Source: Leptospira dzoumogneensis | GTDB lineage: Bacteria; Spirochaetota; Leptospiria; Leptospirales; Leptospiraceae | Assembly (NCBI RefSeq): GCF_004770895.1 | Contig: NZ_RQHS01000012.1 | Location: forward strand, 62,001 to 126,000 | DNA length: 64,000 bases | Reading direction: 5' to 3' | Part shown: positions 57,761 through 64,000 of the stretch, piece after piece | How positions within the stretch are numbered: position 1 is the stretch's first letter | Layout: every line of letters begins with the position of its first letter | The notes under the pieces: generated by a model | Database searches by the model: none | What the model saw: the letters and a program-made list of their open reading frames with translations, nothing else | What the model was told of the DNA's origin: nothing | Program-made: the position numbers and the translations under genes

Positions 57761-60303
57761 AGTTAAAAAAAGTCCTGATCAAAATCGCTTTTCTCGCGGC
57801 AATCGCTCCATTGGATGTGTTTGCAGAAGTAACTTTTAAAGCCAGGTTATTCTCCAGACAAAAAAACCAAGGAGAAGCTAAAACCCAGGTTCTGCTTTTT
57901 GAGACCAAAAAGATCTATAGGACAGATGCGGAAGGTTATTTCGACGCTGTAGTACCTTCTCCCGGTATTTATACATTCAGAATTTTGAAAGTAGAAGATA
58001 TGCAGGATATTAAAGGTAACGTAGAAGCTTCCGGCCAAACCGTTACCCTTTATACAGACGCAGGTGCGGATTCTTCCGTTGCATCCCCTAAAGCAAAGGT
58101 CCCTAAGGGCACGATCACAGTTGCTGCGGAAAGAGATAAACCTATACTTTCCAGGACAACGATCAAATATGAAGAGATCAAAAGGATGCCCGGAACTTTC
58201 GGTGAACCTTTGAGAGCATTGGAAACAATTCCAGGCGTGGTTCCTTCTGCGGCATTTGGCGGCGGCGCAAACAATTATGTGATCAGGGGTTCCGATCCGA
58301 ACTCGAACTTATATTTAGTGGATGATCTTCCTATTTTGTATCCATTCCACTTCGATGGATTGAGTGCAGTGGTGAACGCAAACCTGATCAAATCAATCGA
58401 CGTGTATACCGGTGTATTCCCTGCCAACTTCAATAACGCGTTGGGTGGGGTCATTCATATCGATACGGTGGATAAGGTAGACAAGTCTCAGAAGAACCTA
58501 ATTATCTCCGCTTGGTCCAGTAGTATCAGTTATATGAGCCCTACTTTCGGCGGGAAAGGTTACTTAATCGCTTCTGCCCGAGTGGGATACTTGGATAGAT
58601 TTGTACAAGGTTTGACTTCCGCTTTAGGCGCTGACTTTCCGGAAGGCTTACGACTTCCAAGATTCGTGGACTCTCAGGTTAAGTTCGTTCATAATTTTAA
58701 CGAGCACCACCAGGTATCTTTCCATTCCTTCTATTCTAAAGATGATTTTGCAGCCAATCTTCCTGCGAAATACCAGAACGACCCTGCCAATGATGCGACT
58801 GCTGCATTTGCAGGTGCAAGTATTTCCTCAGGACAAGGATTCAGGACCCAAGCGTTACGTTATACTTGGAAGCCGATAGATACATTCTCCAATCGAGTAA
58901 CATTCATCAGTTATGATCCGTTTACCGATTTTAACGTATCATTCGGTTCTATCCAAGGAAAGAACAGGGCCAGCGGCGCATACAACGGTGTACGCCAGGA
59001 TGCATTCTGGGATCCGAGCAAATATTTCAGCGCTGAGTTCGGAACAGAATACAGATTATTAAATTATTATTCTACCGGTTCCAATATCATACAATCGGAT
59101 CCGAATAATTTAAGTCCGAACCCTTATGATACCCAAAGTCCTGACTTCACTACTATTCCTACAAATATCACTGCGAAAGGATCCTACTATAACGGTTATC
59201 TGACCACTAAGATCCGTTTAGGAAATTTACATATAGAGCCGGGAGCACGTTACGACTATATTCCGTACGTAAACAATAGTGCTTTCGGTCCTAGAGCACA
59301 GGCATCTTATAAGTTTGAAGGTATCGGAAAAGGAACCACCATCTTTGGAGGCGGGGGTAATTTCTTCCGCTTCCCTCTGGACACTAAATTTAATAAGGAC
59401 AGCGGGAACCCTCATTTGGATTTCGAAAAGGTATTCAAGTACGGTGGAGGGATAGAACAACTATTAGAAGGTGATTACCAGATCAAAGGAGAGATCTTTA
59501 AACAAGAATACTCCAGCCTGATCGTGGACGATCCTTATATCACAGAGCCTATCGGAACAAATCCTGATCCATATTCCAGGATCGCTCAACCTTTTATCAC
59601 AAACAAAAAGTTGAACTTCTCTAATAGTGGAACCGGTTGGTCCAGAGGTTATGAATTAGTACTTCGTAAGAACTCCCGCCCGGGAACCAGGAACTGGTTC
59701 GGTTGGATTACCTACACTTGGTCCCAAACATTCAGAAATAATAATATATTCACCCCTGACCCTGGTTCCGCACCTTTATCTGCACAAGAGACCCAGATCG
59801 CCGCACAGTTTTATAAGAATTCTAAAGAGACATTATACGACTATGACAGGACCCATGTGATCAATATGGTCTTCGGTTGGAGATGGAGCCAGGAGTGGCA
59901 ATTCGGCGCCAGATGGTCCTACCTGACGAGCAGGCCGTTTACTCCTATTGTAGGGGATGACGGGGGAAGGTTCAGTAACCCTGCAAACGGCCAAACCTAT
60001 TGGGTGCCTCAATACGCCAATAACCCGGCCCTTGGAGAATATATCAATAGTCGTAGATTAAAGCCTTATCATCGACTTGACATCCGTTTCGATAGATTTT
60101 TCAATTATGAATGGGGGTATGTGAATACCTTCCTGGAGATAGTAAACGTATACCTGAGAGAGAACGTGGGTGGAGAAGATTTCGATAATACGAAACCTTA
60201 CTCTAAAACGAACCCAAGTCCTAGTCCGACATTCGGAACAATTCCTTTGCCGGGCGGTGTGATCATTCCGTTCTTTAACGTAGGTATCGAGGTTAAGTTC
60301 TAA
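57757..60303 (+). CDS. TonB-dependent outer-membrane receptor
   Basis: 848 residues. Signal peptide (about 1-23), then a carboxypeptidase-regulatory-like domain (about 25-100), a TonB-box-like TITVAAE (about 119-125) and the plug (about 133-245, with LRALETIPGVVPS and NNYVIRGSDPNSNLYLVDD). The 22-strand barrel ends in a C-terminal Phe (GIEVKF). It should import a large or scarce ligand such as a siderophore, haem or cobalamin complex; the ligand is not readable. It is placed between lipoproteins and exbB-exbD-tonB in one operon. Confidence 0.92.
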   Translation: MKLKKVLIKIAFLAAIAPLDVFAEVTFKARLFSRQKNQGEAKTQVLLFETKKIYRTDAEGYFDAVVPSPGIYTFRILKVEDMQDIKGNVEASGQTVTLYTDAGADSSVASPKAKVPKGTITVAAERDKPILSRTTIKYEEIKRMPGTFGEPLRALETIPGVVPSAAFGGGANNYVIRGSDPNSNLYLVDDLPILYPFHFDGLSAVVNANLIKSIDVYTGVFPANFNNALGGVIHIDTVDKVDKSQKNLIISAWSSSISYMSPTFGGKGYLIASARVGYLDRFVQGLTSALGADFPEGLRLPRFVDSQVKFVHNFNEHHQVSFHSFYSKDDFAANLPAKYQNDPANDATAAFAGASISSGQGFRTQALRYTWKPIDTFSNRVTFISYDPFTDFNVSFGSIQGKNRASGAYNGVRQDAFWDPSKYFSAEFGTEYRLLNYYSTGSNIIQSDPNNLSPNPYDTQSPDFTTIPTNITAKGSYYNGYLTTKIRLGNLHIEPGARYDYIPYVNNSAFGPRAQASYKFEGIGKGTTIFGGGGNFFRFPLDTKFNKDSGNPHLDFEKVFKYGGGIEQLLEGDYQIKGEIFKQEYSSLIVDDPYITEPIGTNPDPYSRIAQPFITNKKLNFSNSGTGWSRGYELVLRKNSRPGTRNWFGWITYTWSQTFRNNNIFTPDPGSAPLSAQETQIAAQFYKNSKETLYDYDRTHVINMVFGWRWSQEWQFGARWSYLTSRPFTPIVGDDGGRFSNPANGQTYWVPQYANNPALGEYINSRRLKPYHRLDIRFDRFFNYEWGYVNTFLEIVNVYLRENVGGEDFDNTKPYSKTNPSPSPTFGTIPLPGGVIIPFFNVGIEVKF

Positions 60304-60800
60304 TGCAAACCCGGAGTTTAGGAAAAGTATATACACATTGGTTCGGATTATTCTCCGCCCTAGTTATATTCTCTTACTGTTCCCAATATTCTCCGGAAGC
60401 GTCTAACGAAAGCACACTCGTCTTACAATCTCTCTTAAATTATTCCGCAAATCCATCTGCGGCATGTAAGTCTTCCATTCAAGAAGCGGAAGATTGTTTA
60501 AAAACTTCCCAAGATCTAAAAGGAAGCGGAGAAGTCGAAATTTCCGGACTATTCTCCGGAGGAACCGCTAAGAGTTATGAATCTTATTGCCGCCAATTAT
60601 TGGCGCAAGAGCAGATGTCCGGTTTAAATTCCAAAATCCAAGAATGTGTTTTTAGTTGTAACGAGGCCTATTGGTCCAGGGTCGGATCTGAAAATGATTG
60701 CAGCGGAGAAGGTTCCGAACTCATTTCTAATTCCGGAGTAGAGACCCTAAATTGTGTCAGGAATTGCAAAGAACTTTATTCGCCAGAACCAGAACTTTAA
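60303..60800 (+). CDS. cysteine-rich lipoprotein D of the TonB operon
   Basis: 165 residues. Hydrophobic signal (about 12-25) ending in FSYC (Cys26). The mature part has eight more cysteines, placed in pairs of the CxxxxxxxxC and CVFSC types (EAEDCLKTSQ, QECVFSC, LNCVRNC). It probably folds with disulphides in the periplasm or on the surface. The ATG overlaps the receptor stop by one base, so the pair is tightly linked. Function unknown; a receptor accessory protein is possible. Confidence 0.68.
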   Translation: MQTRSLGKVYTHWFGLFSALVIFSYCSQYSPEASNESTLVLQSLLNYSANPSAACKSSIQEAEDCLKTSQDLKGSGEVEISGLFSGGTAKSYESYCRQLLAQEQMSGLNSKIQECVFSCNEAYWSRVGSENDCSGEGSELISNSGVETLNCVRNCKELYSPEPEL

Positions 60801-60878
60801 GTCCGAAATTTCGGAACAAAAACAGAATGACTGGGATCGTATCAGACAAAAAAACAGAAATTAAGAAGGAACTATAAA

Positions 60879-61496
60879 ATGAGTTTTGAAATTGCTATCG
60901 GGTACATGGAAACGGCGATCTTCGTGATCATGGCGATCGCGAGTGTTCTTGCAGTGGCCGTTGTAGTAGAAAGAGCGATCATATTCGTTAAAAATACGAA
61001 AGACTCCGCCTTCGTATTACCTGAAATCATCCAAACCGCGAGAAAGGGAGATCTAACTGGCGCTCCTAAATTTTCAGAAAATTATCCGGAGAACGTTTAC
61101 GCAAGATTTGCGGACTTCTCCTCCGAACATTCCAAAGGTGGAAAAGAAAGCCTGGGCGAACTCATGGAAGGAAAGATGATCGGAGAAAGAGTCGGTTTCG
61201 AAACAAGACTTTCTATTTTGAACACATTAGGGAACAACGCTCCATTTATCGGACTATTAGGAACAGTATTCGGAGTAATCAGCGCATTCTATAAATTAGG
61301 AACTCTGGGGAACGCAGCAGGAGAAGTGGTAATGAGGACAATTTCACAAGCGTTACTCGCAACTGCTGTCGGTCTTGCCGTAGCGATCCCAGTGGTAATG
61401 GCGAATAACTACTTCACTAGAAAATTGAAAATTATCCAAGCTAATCTGGAAATTCTTTCCAAAGAATTTTTAGCAAGTCTGTCCCGAAAAGGTTAA
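60879..61496 (+). CDS. exbB: ExbB-like proton-channel subunit
   Basis: 205 residues. Three membrane helices: an N-terminal one (about 10-30) and a pair with LNTLGNNAPFIGLLGTVFGVISAFYKLG and QALLATAVGLAVAIPVVMANNYF. It forms the pentameric channel that energises TonB with ExbD. AGAAGGAAC precedes the ATG by about 6 nt. Confidence 0.92.
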   Translation: MSFEIAIGYMETAIFVIMAIASVLAVAVVVERAIIFVKNTKDSAFVLPEIIQTARKGDLTGAPKFSENYPENVYARFADFSSEHSKGGKESLGELMEGKMIGERVGFETRLSILNTLGNNAPFIGLLGTVFGVISAFYKLGTLGNAAGEVVMRTISQALLATAVGLAVAIPVVMANNYFTRKLKIIQANLEILSKEFLASLSRKG

Positions 61497-61523
61497 ACCG
61501 GGATTTCTAGAAAGGAGAGTATA

Positions 61524-61928
61524 ATGGCAGGTCAAAGTTCTTCCGGTGACGGAGAAGAAATCGGCAGTATTAATATTACTCCGATGGTGGACGTAATTTT
61601 GGTTCTTTTGGTGATCTTTATGGTTACCGCAAACTTCTTAAAAAAAGAATCCATCAATATCAATCTTCCTAAAGCGGATGCGGTGGATGCGAATCTAGCC
61701 AAAACCGTTCAGGTGGCATTATCTAAAGACGGAAAAATTTTCTTAGAAGGAAATGAAACTGATTTTCCAAGACTCGAAGCTCAATTGCAAAGAGAGACTA
61801 AGATCCGTCCTAATATGAGGATCACGTTATCCGCCGATTCTTCCCTTCCTTATGGAAAAATAGCGGAGACTATGGGAAAGATCAAAAAGGCCGGCGTGCA
61901 CCAAATCGCATTATCCGTTAAAAGGTGA
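61524..61928 (+). CDS. exbD: ExbD-like proton-channel subunit
   Basis: 134 residues. The helix INITPMVDVILVLLVIFMV contains the proton-carrying Asp, and the periplasmic domain ends with HQIALSVKR. AAAGGAGAG precedes the ATG. It works with ExbB above and TonB below, with 9 bp to tonB. Confidence 0.92.
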   Translation: MAGQSSSGDGEEIGSINITPMVDVILVLLVIFMVTANFLKKESININLPKADAVDANLAKTVQVALSKDGKIFLEGNETDFPRLEAQLQRETKIRPNMRITLSADSSLPYGKIAETMGKIKKAGVHQIALSVKR

Positions 61929-61937
61929 TCCGGAGAA

Positions 61938-62594
61938 ATGAATCCTACTCTGGAAAAAGTAAAGACTGACGTAATCCAAAAACTCAAAGAACTTTCTCTT
62001 TGGGAGATTTGTGTTTACGGATCTCTTGCTTTTCACCTATTTCTGTTCTTAACTTATTACTACATCACTCACAAAGAAAAGGAATTCGTAGATTCCGAAC
62101 AATTGGAAATGAATGTAGAAGTCGATATCCAAGACATTCCTCCCGAATTGCTCGGAGGAGAAACTTCTCCCACACATAAAGATCCGAACGAATGGGTAGA
62201 AGGCGCCAACGAAGAAGGAAAAGATCCAGATCCGAACGAGATCAAAGAGAATGAGATCAGCGGAGAAGGTACCGACAAAGACGGATTCTTATTCGCCTTT
62301 TATGGAGATAAGGCCCCTACTCCGATCATCGATTTTTCTTTGAGAGATTATTTTCCTGAGAATGCACGAGCACAAGGGATCTCCGACGCGATGATCTACT
62401 TAGAAGTGCAAGTGGATGAGAAAGGAAATCTGATCAATGCAAAGGTGATCAAATCCTCCATTCGTGGATACGGTTTCGAAGAAGCTGCAGTGAAAGTAAT
62501 TCGATTGGCTCGTTGGAGTCCCGGTTACGCAAAAGGAAGACCCACTCGTATGAACCATAGGGTCCCAGTCCATTTCGAGTTGGACGATAACTAA
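61938..62594 (+). CDS. tonB: TonB-like energy-transducing protein
   Basis: 218 residues. One N-terminal helix (about 26-44), an acidic linker (about 60-125) without the usual Pro-Lys repeats, and a TonB_C domain (about 135-218: DAMIYLEVQVDEKGNLINAKVIKSS, then YGFEEAAVKVIRLARWSPG). It transfers force to the TonB box of the receptor. The short acidic linker is unusual and may fit a dedicated receptor. Confidence 0.9.
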   Translation: MNPTLEKVKTDVIQKLKELSLWEICVYGSLAFHLFLFLTYYYITHKEKEFVDSEQLEMNVEVDIQDIPPELLGGETSPTHKDPNEWVEGANEEGKDPDPNEIKENEISGEGTDKDGFLFAFYGDKAPTPIIDFSLRDYFPENARAQGISDAMIYLEVQVDEKGNLINAKVIKSSIRGYGFEEAAVKVIRLARWSPGYAKGRPTRMNHRVPVHFELDDN

Positions 62595-62614
62595 TCCCGA
62601 CGATCTAAACCGAC

Positions 62615-62651
62615 AAAATATTTCCATATTTTACATACCGGAAATATTTTT
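62615..62651 (+). terminator. rho-independent terminator after tonB
   Basis: AAAATATTTCC (62615-62625) and GGAAATATTTT (62640-62650) form a perfect 11-bp stem that runs into a T-stretch. It lies 20 bp after the tonB stop and closes the operon. Confidence 0.72.
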
Positions 62652-62738
62652 CTGAATAAGATTCCTTATATATTCAAATTCATTCCTCAAGAATATAGAT
62701 GCGGTTTTCTCCCTAGTTTTCGTCCATTGTAATTAGAG

Positions 62739-63317
62739 ATGGAATCCGGAGCTTGGAAATTCTTTTTGACCGGCGTAGCTGCCAGTCTGATCATCATGTT
62801 CTTCTTTTCTCATTCCGACCCAGGAATGATCCAAGCGGAGAAAGACGTTCCCCAAGAAATCTTAACTCTTGCGGATAAACAAGAGAATGTTTCAGTTCTA
62901 TCGGTCTTCTCCGGAAAACAAAACTTTTTGTATTTCGGATCTTTAGACTCTTCCAAAAACGATCTAGAGGAAGTGAAGAAGTTCCTAAACTGGTTTGATA
63001 AATCCGGTCCCATCGATTCCCAATTTGTATTTATCAGTTTAACTCCTGAAAAAGACTCATACAAAGATCTAAAAGATAGATTCGGCAAACTAAGTGAGAA
63101 GGTAATCTTACTCAAACCTGCAAACTCGAGTGCAGCATTGGAACTTTCCAGAGCATTCGGGATCCAAGCATATATCCAACCTGAAAGTGGAAATATAAAG
63201 TATAAGACTGCACTCATCTGGGTGGATGACTCTCCTAAGATCAGAGGGATCTTTCCTAAAATTCCGGAAAAACCGGATTCAATAGATCTGCCTTCCCTGC
63301 TTGTACGAGCAAAATAA
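62739..63317 (+). CDS. SCO1-like thioredoxin-fold protein lacking the copper cysteines
   Basis: 192 residues. One N-terminal signal anchor (about 7-24). The remainder follows the SCO1/SenC order: a strand FLYFGSL where F-G-x-T-x-C-P would be, then FVFISLTPEKDSYKDLKDRFG, matching V-S-V-D-P-E-R-D, and ALIWVDDSPKIRGIFP. The CxxxC pair and any other cysteine are absent, so it cannot act as a classical copper chaperone. The function may be redox-independent binding or may be lost. Identification is by pattern only. Confidence 0.55.
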   Translation: MESGAWKFFLTGVAASLIIMFFFSHSDPGMIQAEKDVPQEILTLADKQENVSVLSVFSGKQNFLYFGSLDSSKNDLEEVKKFLNWFDKSGPIDSQFVFISLTPEKDSYKDLKDRFGKLSEKVILLKPANSSAALELSRAFGIQAYIQPESGNIKYKTALIWVDDSPKIRGIFPKIPEKPDSIDLPSLLVRAK

Positions 63318-63444
63318 GTTCCCTAAAACTTTTAAAAATTTCCCGTTTTGTAAATTATTTTCCGGAAGGAAAATCCTTGAAAAAGGTCCCGGATCACCTA
63401 GAGTGGAAAGCCGCGTTAACAAATTGTTTCCGGAGTTATTCCAA

Positions 63445-63897
63445 ATGCAAAGACGTTTCGTATCGGTCCTATTCGTACTGATCCTATTATTCATCTCGCC
63501 AATTTCAGCATTAACACCACCGCCTAGTCTGGAATCTCAGGTGAATTCTTCCAACTTTATCGCTTTGGCAAAACTTTCCAATGTGAAAGAAAGTAAGATC
63601 TCCTCCAATTCCATTTCAGTGACGGCAAATGTGGAAATCCTAAAATCCTTAAAGGGCGGGAAGGAATTCCCACAAAAATTCGATATCGCATTCTTAATAT
63701 TCCCTGAATTATTCGGGAAATGGCTTAAGGCCGCTCCTCAAGAAGGAGACTATATACTTTTTCTAATTAAGAAAAAAGTAAAAGATAGCAAAGGTGTAGA
63801 ATCCGAAGTGATCAGTCTATATGAACCTCATCCTTATGCATTCAGAGAATACACCAAACAACTAGAAGAAAATATTTTATCTCTAACTAAGAACTAA
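63445..63897 (+). CDS. exported hypothetical protein
   Basis: 150 residues from the ATG at 63445. A clear signal peptide (about 1-22, cleavage near ISALT) precedes a strand-rich soluble domain (SSNFIALAKLSNVKESKIS, VTANVEILKSLKGG, DYILFLIKKK). The pattern resembles NTR/TIMP-like small OB folds, but I cannot confirm that. The longer in-frame start at 63301 lies inside the preceding gene and is rejected. It is probably periplasmic or secreted. Confidence 0.65.
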   Translation: MQRRFVSVLFVLILLFISPISALTPPPSLESQVNSSNFIALAKLSNVKESKISSNSISVTANVEILKSLKGGKEFPQKFDIAFLIFPELFGKWLKAAPQEGDYILFLIKKKVKDSKGVESEVISLYEPHPYAFREYTKQLEENILSLTKN

Positions 63898-63908
63898 AGG
63901 ACAGATAG

Positions 63909-64000
63909 ATGAAACTAAATTTGCGTTTATTATCCGCTCTATTAATTTTACTCTCCGCGACTGGCTTATTCTCCCAAACACCTCCAGGTCTGGGAATGAA
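63909..64000 (+). CDS. exported protein, 3' end outside the window
   Basis: Begins ATG at 63909 with AAAGGA about 8 nt upstream. The visible 30 codons are a typical signal peptide (MKLNLRLLSALLILLSATGLFSQ) followed by TPPGLGM. The rest is cut off, so the function is unknown. It is 11 bp after the preceding exported protein and probably in the same operon. Confidence 0.7.
   Translation, partial: MKLNLRLLSALLILLSATGLFSQTPPGLGM

Noticed and set aside
63301..63444. Upstream extension of the last complete exported protein
   Set aside because: It overlaps the SCO1-like gene and lacks a signal; the signal peptide begins at 63445.
1..64000. CRISPR arrays, tRNA or rRNA genes, insertion sequences, prophage
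   Set aside because: No regular repeat-spacer pattern, cloverleaf, transposase or phage gene was found on either strand.

Overview
The window looks like chromosomal DNA from a spirochaete of the genus Leptospira. The reasons are the many spirochaetal-type lipoprotein signals (often with Asn or Asp before the Cys), a LruC-domain lipoprotein, RecBCD genes, a methylmalonyl-CoA mutase operon, several Fur/TonB/ExbBD components and a large set of surface-polysaccharide genes. By eye the GC content is about 40-45 percent, higher than I would expect for L. interrogans and closer to the intermediate or saprophytic lineages; the species is an inference. No insertion sequence, prophage, CRISPR array, rRNA or tRNA was seen. 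Genes are densely packed, many with 1-4 bp overlaps.

Layout. 1-5.0 kb: 3' part of recB, then recD. 5.0-8.4 kb (minus): a STAS-like/zinc-ribbon protein and a large HAMP adenylate cyclase. 8.5-12.5 kb: operon of a membrane NDP-sugar dehydratase, an SspB-like ClpXP adaptor and a purine/uracil-type permease. 12.5-17.1 kb: htpX, apt and a tandem pair of HtrA-like periplasmic proteins, the second without its catalytic serine. 17.4-18.0 kb: a small charged protein and an RRM protein. 18.3-21.6 kb (minus): Fur-family regulator, SGNH-like envelope protein and GT-C membrane protein in overlapping order. 21.7-25.4 kb: LRR lipoprotein, another lipoprotein, an M30-like metallopeptidase lipoprotein, ybaB and a small membrane ORF. 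25.7-28.4 kb (minus): queA and a Lon-like protease without a visible Walker A motif.

28.5-38.5 kb is a surface-glycan locus: GT87, GT4, two further membrane proteins, two MBOAT O-acyltransferases each followed by an SGNH-like partner, then a MazG-like pyrophosphohydrolase. 38.5-39.4 kb (minus): ExbB/ExbD-like pair. 39.4-45.7 kb: ubiE/menG, a serine-rich LruC lipoprotein, a PrsW-like protease and an O-antigen-ligase-like protein. 45.8-50.2 kb (minus): DksA-like protein lacking most zinc cysteines, rpmG (L33), BASS transporter, PLP enzyme, ferritin-like protein with a histone-H1-like tail, and YhhN. 50.3-56.4 kb: TerC, then mutA-mutB-meaB. 56.6-63.3 kb: a TonB operon (three small lipoproteins, TonB-dependent receptor, lipoprotein, ExbB, ExbD, TonB) ending in a terminator, then a SCO1-like protein without its copper cysteines. 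The window ends with two exported proteins, the last one cut off.

The main themes are cell-envelope glycan synthesis and O-acylation, envelope proteolysis, and TonB-energised uptake. The most unusual items are the ferritin-like/histone-tail protein, the SspB-like adaptor, the HtrA/pseudo-HtrA pair, the paired MBOAT-SGNH modules (with a third SGNH protein under a Fur-type gene), and the self-contained TonB operon with four lipoproteins.
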